Positions 55,946 to 63,821 of a stretch of 64,000 nt of DNA are shown one piece after another. Every line of letters starts with the position of its first letter. The stretch's first letter is position 1. The notes beneath the pieces were generated by a model. The model was not told the DNA's origin. It saw nothing but the letters and a program-made list of their open reading frames with translations, and made no database searches. A program made the translations under genes and the position numbers. This DNA comes from Pseudonocardiales bacterium (GTDB lineage: Bacteria; Actinomycetota; Actinomycetes; Mycobacteriales; Pseudonocardiaceae): positions 186,001-250,000 of the forward strand of contig JAHEXI010000002.1 in NCBI GenBank assembly GCA_023252195.1, written 5' to 3'.

Positions 55946-58900
55946 ATGTTCCGCAAGGTGCTGGTCGCCAACCGCGGGGAGATCGCGATCAGGGCGTTTC
56001 GGGCTGCCTTCGAACTGGGTTGCCAGACGGTCGCGGTGTTCCCCTACGAGGACCGCAACTCCGAGCACCGGCTCAAGGCCAACGAGGCCTATCAGATCGG
56101 TGAACGGGGTCATCCCGTCCGCGCGTACCTGTCGGTGCCGGAGATCATCCGGGCCGCCCAGCGCACCGGAGCCGACGCGGTCTACCCCGGTTACGGCTTC
56201 CTGTCAGAGAACCCCAAACTGGCCGTCGCCTGCGAGCAGGCCGGCATCACCTTCGTCGGACCGCCCCCTGCCGTGCTGGCGCTGGCGGGTAACAAGTCGC
56301 GGGCAGTAGCCGCGGCACGCGACGCGGGCGTGCCGGTGCTGGCGTCCTGTGCCCCGTCCGCCGACATCGATCAGCTGATGGCCGACGCCGAAGCGATCGG
56401 TTACCCAGTCTTTGTCAAGGCCGTCGCGGGGGGCGGTGGGCGCGGCATGCGCAGGGTCACCGAGCCGTCCGGGCTACGCACCGCGCTGGAGGCCGCCAGC
56501 CGGGAGGCTGAGTCGGCATTCGGGGACCCGACCGTGTTTCTGGAGCGGGCGGTCGTCGACCCTCGCCATATCGAGGTACAGATCCTCGCCGATGCGACCG
56601 GGCGCGTTGTTCATCTCTACGAGCGGGACTGCTCGGTGCAGCGGCGGCATCAGAAGGTGGTGGAGGTAGCGCCCGCGCCGAACCTGGACCCGGATCTGCG
56701 GCAGCGGATCTGCGCCGACGCGGTGACCTTCGCCCGGAAAATCGGCTACGTCAACGCGGGCACCGTGGAGTTCCTCGTCGACCGCGGCGGTCACCACGTA
56801 TTCATCGAGATGAACCCACGCATCCAGGTCGAGCACACGGTGACCGAGGAGATCACCGACATCGACCTGGTCGTTGCCCAGCTGCGGATCGCGGCCGGGG
56901 AGACGCTGGCCGACCTGGGGCTGCGCCAGGACGCCATCATCCCGCATGGCGCCGCGTTGCAGTGCCGGATCACCACCGAGGATCCGGCCAACGAGTTCCG
57001 CCCGGACATCGGAACCGTCACCGCGTACCGTTCGGCCAGCGGTGCTGGGGTCCGCCTCGATGGCGGCACCATGCACGCGGGCGCCCAGATCAGTGCGCAC
57101 TTCGATTCGCTGCTGGTCAAGGTGACCTGCCGGGGCAGCGACTTCGCCACCGCGGTACGCCGGGCCCGCCGGGCTCTGGCCGAGTTCCGCGTCCGTGGAG
57201 TGGCCACCAACATTCCGTTCCTGCTCGCCCTGCTCGATGAGCCGGACTTCGTGGCGGGCAAGGTCACCACCTCCTTCATCGAGGAGCGGCCGCACCTGCT
57301 CACCGCCCGGCAGTCCGCGGACCGCGGCACCCGGTTACTGACCTACCTCGGGGACGTGACGGTAAATCGGCCGCACGGCGATCCGCCCGATCTGGTCGAT
57401 CCGTTGAGTAAGCTGCCGCCGATCGATCTCGACGGCTTGGCGCCGGCCGGATCCCGGTTGCAGCTACTCGCACTGGGCCCGGAGGGGTTCGCGCACTGGT
57501 TGCGGACCAGAGATAGCGTCGGCGTCACGGAAACCACATTCCGAGACGCCCACCAGTCCCTGCTGGCGACCCGGGTGCGCACTAAGGACCTGCTCGCCGT
57601 GGCGCCCTACGTCGCGCGGATGACCCCGCAGCTGCTGTCGCTGGAGTGCTGGGGCGGCGCGACCTACGACGTGGCGCTGCGCTTCCTCGCCGAGGACCCG
57701 TGGGAGCGGCTGGCCGCGCTGCGCGAGGCGGTGCCCAACCTGTGCCTGCAGATGCTGTTGCGCGGGCGCAACACGGTCGGCTACACGCCCTACCCGACCG
57801 AGGTGACCGCCGCGTTCATCGAGCAGGCCGTCCAGACCGGGCTGGACATCTTCCGGATCTTCGACGCGCTCAACGACGTGTCCCAGATGCGCCCAGCGAT
57901 CGACGCGGTGCGCGAAACCGGCCGGGCCGTCGCCGAGGTGGCGCTGTGCTACACCGCCGACCTGACCAACCCCGCGGAGACGCTGTACACCCTGGACTAC
58001 TACCTGCGGCTGGCCGAGCAGATCGTCGCGGCCGGCGCGCACGTGCTGGCGATCAAGGACATGGCCGGCCTGCTGCGCCCCCCAGCGGCCCGGACGCTGG
58101 TGTCCGCGCTGCGCAGCCGGTTCGACCTCCCGGTGCACCTGCACACCCACGACACCCCCGGAGGGCAGCTCGCCACCCTTCTCGCGGCGATCGACGCGGG
58201 GGTAGACGCGGTAGACGCAGCAGCAGCGTCGATGGCTGGCACCACCTCGCAGCCGGCGCTGTCCGCGCTGGTCGCGGCTACCGATCACACCGAGCGCAGC
58301 ACCGGGTTGGACCTGCAGGCGGTCTGCGACCTGGAGCCATATTGGGAGCTGGTGCGCAAGGTCTACGCGCCCTTCGAGTCCGGTCTGGCCTCGCCCACTG
58401 GGCGGGTCTACCACCACGAGATTCCCGGGGGCCAGCTCTCCAACCTGCGCCAGCAGGCCGCGGCGCTGGGCCTGGCTGACCGCTTCGAGCAGATCGAGGA
58501 GGCCTACGCGGCGGCGGACCGGATGCTCGGGCGGCTGGTGAAGGTCACCCCGTCGTCGAAGGTCGTCGGGGATCTGGCGTTGCACCTGGTCGGCTCCGGT
58601 GTCGAGCCGAAGGACTTCGAGGCCGACCCCGCCCGGTTCGACATTCCCGACTCGATGATCGGCTTCCTGCACGGCGAGCTGGGTGTTCCACCGGGCGGAT
58701 GGCCCGAGCCGCTGCGCAGCAAAGCGCTGGTGGGCCGCAGTGGTCCGCGCGGCATGGCGGAGCTGTCCGCGCACGACCGCCAGGGGCTCAACGAAGACCG
58801 AGCGCGGACTCTGAACCGGCTGCTGTTCGCCGGTCCGACGGCGGAGTTCGAGGAACATCGAGAGACCTACGGGGACACCTCGGTACTGCCCAGCAAGGAG

Positions 58901-59323
58901 TTCTTCTACGGGCTGCGCCCTGGCGAGGAGTACGCCGTGGACCTCGATCCGGGGGTGCGGCTGCTCATCCAGCTACAGGCGATCGGAGACGTCGACGAGC
59001 GCGGCATGCGCACCGTGATGTGCACCCTTAATGGGCAACTGCGACCGCTGCAGGTGCGGGATCGCTCCGTCGACTCGAAGGTCCCGGTCGCTGAGAAGGC
59101 CGACCGGTCCAACGGCAACCAGGTCGCGGCGCCGTTCGCCGGCGTGGTCACTCTCAAGGTGTCTGAAGGAGACCCGGTGACCGCTGGCCAGCCGGTGGCC
59201 ACCATCGAGGCGATGAAAATGGAAGCCGGGATCACCGCCCCGAAGAGCGGCACCGTAGCCCGCCTAGCAATCAAGCCCCTGCAGCAGGTGGAGGGCGGCG
59301 ACCTGATCCTAGAGCTGCAGTAA
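55946..59323 (+). CDS. pyc: Pyruvate carboxylase
   Basis: 1125 residues from ATG 55946 with GGAGGG at 55932-55937; frames further upstream are not conserved. Converts pyruvate and bicarbonate to oxaloacetate. The biotin carboxylase domain (about 1-450) starts FRKVLVANRGEIAIRAF and has the ATP loop GGGGRGMRRVTE. The carboxyltransferase barrel follows (VTETTFRDAHQSLLATR, metal site HLHTHDTPGG). The C-terminal biotinyl domain contains the acceptor Lys in EAMKMEAGI. All domains are complete. Links glycolysis to the TCA cycle and to the aspartate family of amino acids. Confidence 0.97.
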   Translation: MFRKVLVANRGEIAIRAFRAAFELGCQTVAVFPYEDRNSEHRLKANEAYQIGERGHPVRAYLSVPEIIRAAQRTGADAVYPGYGFLSENPKLAVACEQAGITFVGPPPAVLALAGNKSRAVAAARDAGVPVLASCAPSADIDQLMADAEAIGYPVFVKAVAGGGGRGMRRVTEPSGLRTALEAASREAESAFGDPTVFLERAVVDPRHIEVQILADATGRVVHLYERDCSVQRRHQKVVEVAPAPNLDPDLRQRICADAVTFARKIGYVNAGTVEFLVDRGGHHVFIEMNPRIQVEHTVTEEITDIDLVVAQLRIAAGETLADLGLRQDAIIPHGAALQCRITTEDPANEFRPDIGTVTAYRSASGAGVRLDGGTMHAGAQISAHFDSLLVKVTCRGSDFATAVRRARRALAEFRVRGVATNIPFLLALLDEPDFVAGKVTTSFIEERPHLLTARQSADRGTRLLTYLGDVTVNRPHGDPPDLVDPLSKLPPIDLDGLAPAGSRLQLLALGPEGFAHWLRTRDSVGVTETTFRDAHQSLLATRVRTKDLLAVAPYVARMTPQLLSLECWGGATYDVALRFLAEDPWERLAALREAVPNLCLQMLLRGRNTVGYTPYPTEVTAAFIEQAVQTGLDIFRIFDALNDVSQMRPAIDAVRETGRAVAEVALCYTADLTNPAETLYTLDYYLRLAEQIVAAGAHVLAIKDMAGLLRPPAARTLVSALRSRFDLPVHLHTHDTPGGQLATLLAAIDAGVDAVDAAAASMAGTTSQPALSALVAATDHTERSTGLDLQAVCDLEPYWELVRKVYAPFESGLASPTGRVYHHEIPGGQLSNLRQQAAALGLADRFEQIEEAYAAADRMLGRLVKVTPSSKVVGDLALHLVGSGVEPKDFEADPARFDIPDSMIGFLHGELGVPPGGWPEPLRSKALVGRSGPRGMAELSAHDRQGLNEDRARTLNRLLFAGPTAEFEEHRETYGDTSVLPSKEFFYGLRPGEEYAVDLDPGVRLLIQLQAIGDVDERGMRTVMCTLNGQLRPLQVRDRSVDSKVPVAEKADRSNGNQVAAPFAGVVTLKVSEGDPVTAGQPVATIEAMKMEAGITAPKSGTVARLAIKPLQQVEGGDLILELQ

Positions 59324-59329
59324 CGACAC

Positions 59330-59393
59330 CGCGATTCGGCTCCGAATGGCGGTGTCGGGCACTCGCTGGACCGCCATTCGGAGCCGAATTGCG
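59330..59393. repeat. Inverted repeat E2 (pyc / small membrane protein junction)
   Basis: The left arm at 59330-59352 contains GATTCGGCTCCGAATGGCGG and the right arm at 59371-59393 contains CCGCCATTCGGAGCCGAATT; they pair except for one position. Core identical to the element at 48733-48796. Extended flanks GACACC...GGTGTC give a further short stem on the left arm. Confidence 0.92.
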
Positions 59394-59406
59394 ATGTCGG
59401 GGTACC

Positions 59407-59628
59407 TCATGCGGCTCGCTGGCGGAACTCGATTGACAGCCCTTCCCGCTTCGAGGCGGCCTCTTGCCTTGCTGTCTGCAGCTCGTGCAACTGTCGGTAC
59501 AGAGACAGCTGCGCTGCTGCTTGACGCTTAGCTCGCGCTTCGAGCCGCCATTGGCTGAGTCTCCAGCCGATAACCACACCTGAAATCACCAACGCCGACG
59601 CCACCAGGACGATCAACCCAGAAGTCAT
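59407..59628 (-). CDS. Small single-pass membrane protein
   Basis: 73 residues from ATG 59628 with GGGAG five bases upstream. One transmembrane helix (GLIVLVASALVISGVVIGW, about residues 4-23) is followed by a charged, Gln/Ala/Arg-rich helix of about 45 residues that could form a coiled coil. No family recognised. It is convergent with pyc and reads the same way as the Rieske pseudogene upstream. Probably a real short gene because start, ribosome site and topology agree, but no function can be given. Confidence 0.65.
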   Translation of the reverse strand: MTSGLIVLVASALVISGVVIGWRLSQWRLEARAKRQAAAQLSLYRQLHELQTARQEAASKREGLSIEFRQRAA

Positions 59629-59734
59629 CTCTACTCCCTTGTGTCGGGCGGCACCCGGCCAGGACGCCGGATCTGCCGTTGGTAGCAGACAGTTACCCGA
59701 GTTCACTCAGGGCTAAACCCCGGTTCGGAGCGAG

Positions 59735-60190
59735 TCAGCTCGCCGGGACACCAGGCAGCGTTCGTACCCGCGCCTGCAGCACGCCGTCTACGACGCGGGA
59801 CTCGAAGCCAGGTACCGGTGCGATCGCCGGACCGTGCACCACCCCGCCGTCGCGCAGGCGGAACACGCTCGCGCGCCATGGGCAGGTGATGCACACCTCC
59901 CCGCCGACCTCGGACAGCTCGCCCTGGTGCAGCGGTGCGGACGCAGCGGTTGGAGAGCACCGTGACGTCGGAGATGATGCCGCCGCGGCGCAACACGAAT
60001 ACCGGCACGTCGCCGGCGCGCCTGCGCACCGGCCGGCCCAGCGGAAACTCCTCGAGTCGCCCGAGCGTCTGCCAGTCGCCCGGGCCGATGTGTGGTACTT
60101 CCTCGCCGTGGTTGGCGCCGGTGGCCTGCCGGTAGACTAGGTGGCCGCCCAGCGCCGCCCCCACCCCACTCAAAGCGCGCCTGCGCATGG
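59735..60190 (-). pseudogene. Rieske [2Fe-2S] protein remnant, truncated and frameshifted
   Basis: Reading on the minus strand, one frame encodes HLVYRQATGANHGEEVPHIGP and later VTVLSNRC, the approach to the first cluster motif. The frame then shifts, and the remainder (LHQGELSEVGGEVCITCPW ... ending at a TGA at 59735-59737) continues in another frame. The C-x-H motif is disrupted at the break. In the second motif the expected His after CPW is Arg. The membrane (DUF2231-like) domain normally ahead of this region is absent; homology stops near 60190. Three independent defects argue for a decayed gene and against a sequencing error. Confidence 0.8.
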
Positions 60191-60223
60191 GGGATGAGAA
60201 CCCGTAAATTCGTGCCAATCGAG

Positions 60224-60664
60224 CTACGGGTCAATGCGTTCAACGACCCGGAAGCGTTCCAGGACCACCTGGGTCGTGTCGTCGACGATGAACGCCGGGT
60301 CGCGGAGTTCCGTGCGCATCTCCTGGCTGTGACAGAAATCCTCGTGCGCCTCGCGCGACTGGTGGAGGTTGATCTCGCCCTCATCACGTACGTGGGCGAG
60401 ATCAACCTCCACCAGTCGCGCGAGGCGCACATTCGTCACCTCCAGGACCGCGACGGGTCGGTCCTCGGAATTGACCAGCACGAATCGAGCTCCGACTGCT
60501 GGCAGCGGCTCGTGGGCACGCTCGTACTCCAGCAGGAGCGCTGTCATGGTGGTCTTGTCGCCCTCGAGGATGGCCCCGACGAGCTGGTCACGAAGAGGGC
60601 CGGGAAACGCGAACTCGGCCTTGGGTGGGGAGACCGGGTCGTTCGGTCCGCCATGATCCGTCAT
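60224..60664 (-). CDS. ASCH-domain protein containing a perfect 37-bp inverted repeat
   Basis: 146 residues. The ASCH fold is recognisable: FAFPGPLRDQLVGAILEGDK, then TALLLEYERAHEPLPAVGAR, and the C-terminal MRTELRDPAFIVDDTTQVVL. ASCH proteins are PUA-like and include RNA-binding regulators and amidohydrolases on modified nucleosides. Between residues about 78 and 107, where relatives carry a Tyr/Trp-containing loop, the protein reads VRLARLVEVDLA and GEINLHQSREAH. These are the two arms of a 37-bp DNA palindrome, both in frame. Part of the fold may thus have been overwritten. Activity is doubtful. Confidence 0.75.
   Translation of the reverse strand: MTDHGGPNDPVSPPKAEFAFPGPLRDQLVGAILEGDKTTMTALLLEYERAHEPLPAVGARFVLVNSEDRPVAVLEVTNVRLARLVEVDLAHVRDEGEINLHQSREAHEDFCHSQEMRTELRDPAFIVDDTTQVVLERFRVVERIDP
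60344..60430. repeat. Perfect 37-bp inverted repeat inside the ASCH gene
   Basis: Left arm 60344-60380 begins GTGCGCCTCGCGCGACTGGT; right arm 60394-60430 is its exact reverse complement ending GTCGCGCGAGGCGCAC. The loop is 13 bases (60381-60393). Pairing ends sharply on both sides. Longest perfect inverted repeat noticed in the window. Confidence 0.95.
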
Positions 60665-60731
60665 GGTTCGACCCCACGGTAGCCGCAGGGACGGGTCGGT
60701 GACAGGTAGCGGCGTCGAGCGCTGATGGGTC

Positions 60732-61043
60732 TCACTTGTGGTCGACCTGGGCGACCAGATCGCGGTAGGCCCGCTCCACCTCTCCGCCGACGGTCAGCAC
60801 ACTGATAGTGCCTGGCCTGCTCGCGACGACGTCAAGTAGCCGGTCGTACATGGCGGCCAGCTCGCCGACTCCGCCACATCTTTCCAGCAGGACCTGAGCG
60901 TCGCGGTGCACACCCGTCTTGGGGTGAAGCGAGCGTCGAACGAAGCGGTCAACGGCGTCCTGCGGGTCGCTGAGCAAGACCACCTGCGCCAGCGTTGACT
61001 TGCCACTGCCCGGCGCGCCGTTGATCAGCACCAAGCGAGCCAT
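60732..61043 (-). pseudogene. AAA/P-loop kinase-like protein with apparent internal deletion
   Basis: 103 residues in an open frame. The start MARLVLINGAPGSGKSTLAQ is a complete Walker A motif of the zeta-toxin/AAA_33 kinase type. Directly after it comes VVLLSDPQDAVDRFVRRSLH, which in relatives lies about 70 residues further on, after Walker B and the substrate-binding part. The frame is kept, so a shortened protein could be made, but it would lack key catalytic elements. It lies in the same stretch as the Rieske remnant and the rearranged ASCH gene. Confidence 0.65.
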
Positions 61044-61087
61044 GTCGACACCTTATGAGCCAAGTGCAGCCGGCCGAGGATGCCGCG

Positions 61088-62284
61088 TCACCCAAAATCG
61101 TGATCTGCGGAATTAGGGTCGGTGCAGATCAACGCCCACGGGCGGTCGTCGACCCGGGTCATGACGAGAGTGGCGCGTCGGGTGCCGCGGAGCTTGAGCT
61201 GGCGGTGCAGGTCATCGACGTCGCCGGCCAGACCCCTGCGGCGGATGTCCACCGAGCCGATATCGAGGGCTCGTAGCCGGGGTTTCAGTGCCTTCTGCTC
61301 CCAGGGCCCGGAATCGAGCACCCGCAGGGTGCGCGCGAACGGTGTGCGCAGTGGTTGGTCGCTGGACAGGAACGCGATCTGGGAATCGATCTTCCACGCT
61401 CCGAGGCTGCGCGCCAAGTCTTCGACAAGGCCGGCGCGGGTGACGGCAGGGTTCGGGTCGAGCAGGAACTCTCCTGGATCCCGGTGCTCCACCTCGTCAC
61501 CGTGTAGCGGTAGCAGCATGTGACCTTCCGGCAGGATTGTGGCGCGGCTGGTGCCAGTCGCCAAGGCCGGTGACCACAATGCGGCCTCCTTCAGATCGCG
61601 CCGATCGGCGATGAACTCCGCCTCCCAGCCGGACGGAACGGCATCCCGGGCGATCCCTGGGGCCGCCTTAATCCCGACAGCTTCGACTCGTTCCGCCAGG
61701 CTGGTCGACCACGACAGCGGTGGCTCACTGTCCCCGGTGCGCATCCGGTGACCGTGCGCACGTCGGGCCGGGTCGACGAACACGGCATCAACGCTGGTCA
61801 GATCCACATCGCGGACGTCGGCGTGCACGACGGTCACCCCGTCACCCACCCCGTAGGCATCGGCATTGAGCGCCGCCATCCGCAGGTGCAGGGCGTCACG
61901 ATCGACCGCGACGACCTCCCGGCCCGCTGCCAGCGCGATGAGGTCCCCACCGATGCCACAACACAGATCCGCTACCCGCGAGGCAGCAGCGAAGCGGGCC
62001 GCTCGGTGCCGCGCAATGACCTCTGCGGTCGCTTGCTCCAGGCCAGGCCGGGTGAAGTACATCTGCTGAGACCGGGTGAACTTCAGGTAGGCGCGGCGAC
62101 GTAGCTCATGCTGACCAAGGGCTGCGGTGACCAGCTCCGTCGGGTAGTCGCGGCGCAGCAGCGCACCGACCCGCAGCTCTGTCTCCGGTGTCACCTCCAG
62201 CCGCGCCAGCCGATCCAGCAACTCCCGGCCGATCGGTGAGACCAGCGCATCCAACTGCGAAGCGACCTGTTCAGGGCCGCTCAT
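61088..62284 (-). CDS. Class I SAM-dependent methyltransferase with THUMP-like C-terminal domain
   Basis: 398 residues. The methyltransferase core has the SAM motif VADLCCGIGGDLIALAAG near residue 107, the acidic VVAVDRDALHLRMAALNA and DAVFVDPARRAHGHR, a DPxR motif. The C-terminal region, from about 300, matches the THUMP-like domain found in this actinobacterial family (SVDIRRRGLAGDVDDLHRQL, then ATLVMTRVDDRPWALIC). Probably an RNA methyltransferase; target unknown. In mycobacteria a methyltransferase of related type lies close to pca, rsmD and coaD. Confidence 0.87.
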   Translation of the reverse strand: MSGPEQVASQLDALVSPIGRELLDRLARLEVTPETELRVGALLRRDYPTELVTAALGQHELRRRAYLKFTRSQQMYFTRPGLEQATAEVIARHRAARFAAASRVADLCCGIGGDLIALAAGREVVAVDRDALHLRMAALNADAYGVGDGVTVVHADVRDVDLTSVDAVFVDPARRAHGHRMRTGDSEPPLSWSTSLAERVEAVGIKAAPGIARDAVPSGWEAEFIADRRDLKEAALWSPALATGTSRATILPEGHMLLPLHGDEVEHRDPGEFLLDPNPAVTRAGLVEDLARSLGAWKIDSQIAFLSSDQPLRTPFARTLRVLDSGPWEQKALKPRLRALDIGSVDIRRRGLAGDVDDLHRQLKLRGTRRATLVMTRVDDRPWALICTDPNSADHDFG

Positions 62285-62514
62285 CGAGGGATTCTGCTGT
62301 CAGCCGGGCTGGGCGAGCTTTCCGGCGAGGGCGTCGGAGAGCAGGGCTGGCAGATTAGGCGGCAGGAGTCTGTCTGTGCAGGCGGCGAGTTCGAATTCAC
62401 TCCACCAATGGTGGCCGAGAAGTCCCGCTTTCTCGTTGACGGGTGCGCATGGGTCGCATGGTGGGCTCGGTGTTGGTGATGCGAGTGACTCACGACGGTG
62501 GTGCTCCCACCGCG

Positions 62515-62577
62515 GTGATCACCGTTGTGTGTCGCGGGCGACATCTGATGTCGCCTACGGCACACAAACCGCGATCA
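62515..62577. repeat. Inverted repeat C2 (divergent methyltransferase / rsmD gap)
   Basis: The left part GTGATCACCGTTGTGTGTCG starts at 62515; the right part CGGCACACAAACCGCGATCA ends at 62576; the centre has GGCGACATC (62537-62545) and GATGTCGCC (62547-62555). Same family as the element at 38757. The rest of the 400-base gap (62285-62684) shows no supported gene. Confidence 0.82.
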
Positions 62578-62684
62578 TGGTGGACGGACCGCGAGATCGC
62601 GCTACTCACGCCCGAGTCGTGGCCTCGCCCGCGAAAGCTTGACTCACGGTCCCAGACGTGGGGTCCGAGCTGGTCGGCGGCATC

Positions 62685-63248
62685 ATGGGCACTGTGGTGC
62701 GGATCGTGGCGGGAGTGGCGGGGGGGCGGCGGCTGGCCGTGCCGCCGCACGGCACCAGGCCAACCTCAGACCGGGTGCGGGAAGCGGTGTTCAGCGCGCT
62801 TGCGGCACGTCGGGACCTCGAAGGGGCCCGGGTACTCGACCTCTACGCCGGATCCGGCGCGCTGGGGTTGGAGGCGCTGTCCCGCGGAGCGGTGCACGTC
62901 CGCTTCGTGGAATCCGATCAGCGTGCCGCCGCGGTGCTGCGCCGCAACATCGAGGCGCTCGGGCTGCCCGGTGCGCAGGTGACTGCCGCGGATGTGCCTG
63001 CGGTGTTGCGGGGCAACCCGGGACAGCCCTATGACCTGGTACTCGCCGACCCCCCGTACGCACTCGACGACTGCGCGCTGGACAAGGTGTTGAGCGCCCT
63101 GGCCGGCGGCGCCTGGTTGGCACCGGCCGCCCTGCTCGTGGTGGAACGCCCAGCCAAGGCGCTGCCGCCAACCTGGCCGGATAATGTGTTTGCGCTCACT
63201 CATCGGCGGTATGGAGACACCGCGGTGTACTACGGTTGCGCGCCATGA
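62685..63248 (+). CDS. rsmD: 16S rRNA (guanine966-N2)-methyltransferase
   Basis: 187 residues from ATG 62685 (MGTVVRIVAGVAGGRRL); GTG codons a few residues in are alternatives. RsmD methylates G966 of 16S rRNA in the assembled small subunit. Diagnostic parts: TRPTSDRVREAVFSAL, the SAM motif VLDLYAGSGALGLEALSRG, and the catalytic DPPY in LVLADPPYALDD. Its stop overlaps the coaD start (ATGA at 63245-63248), the usual rsmD-coaD operon. Confidence 0.94.
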   Translation: MGTVVRIVAGVAGGRRLAVPPHGTRPTSDRVREAVFSALAARRDLEGARVLDLYAGSGALGLEALSRGAVHVRFVESDQRAAAVLRRNIEALGLPGAQVTAADVPAVLRGNPGQPYDLVLADPPYALDDCALDKVLSALAGGAWLAPAALLVVERPAKALPPTWPDNVFALTHRRYGDTAVYYGCAP

Positions 63249-63727
63249 GGCGCGCCGTCTGTCCCGGCTCTTATGATCCCGCCACCAATGGGCACCTCGA
63301 CATTATTGAGCGGGCAGCGAGCCAATTCGACGAGGTCGTCGTCGCAGTCTTGATCAACAAGACCAAGAACTGCCTTTTCGAGGTCTCTGACCGGATGGCG
63401 ATGCTCAAGGAGATCACCGAGCATCTACCCAACATCCGCATTGATTCCTGGCACGGGCTGCTCGTGGACTATTGCACGGTCAACGGGATCGCCACGATCG
63501 TCAAGGGGCTGCGGGCGGTCAGTGATTTCGACTACGAGTTGCAGATGGCCCAGTTGAACTACCAGCTGTCCGGCGTGGACACGATGTTGTTGCCGAGCAA
63601 ACCGCACTACAGCTACCTGTCCAGCTCAGTGGTCAAAGAGGTTGCTACCTACGGCGGTGACGTCGGCCACCTGTTGCCGGCCACTGTGCACCAGCGCCTG
63701 ATCAACCGCCTCGCCGAACGGCGCTGA
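63245..63727 (+). CDS. coaD: Phosphopantetheine adenylyltransferase
   Basis: 160 residues from ATG 63245, translationally coupled to rsmD. Transfers AMP to 4'-phosphopantetheine in coenzyme A synthesis. The nucleotidyltransferase motif with T/HxGH is in AVCPGSYDPATNGHLDIIER. The conserved Arg and the ISS-like motif appear in GLRAVSDFDYELQMAQLN and YSYLSSSVVKEVA. Length is exactly that of the family. Confidence 0.97.
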   Translation: MRRAVCPGSYDPATNGHLDIIERAASQFDEVVVAVLINKTKNCLFEVSDRMAMLKEITEHLPNIRIDSWHGLLVDYCTVNGIATIVKGLRAVSDFDYELQMAQLNYQLSGVDTMLLPSKPHYSYLSSSVVKEVATYGGDVGHLLPATVHQRLINRLAERR

Positions 63728-63821
63728 ACGCGGGACACGCCGACCAGTCGCGTGCTCCCATATCTGGGCTGCCCGAGCGTTCACACTGTCACCTGTGGAT
63801 GGTGACCGCGAGGAGGGGCTG

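Noticed and set aside
60092-60682. Plus-strand ORF opposite the ASCH gene sharing the peptide VRLARLVEVDLA
   Set aside because: The shared peptide is an automatic result of the 37-bp palindrome; the plus-strand frame lacks a ribosome site and any domain.
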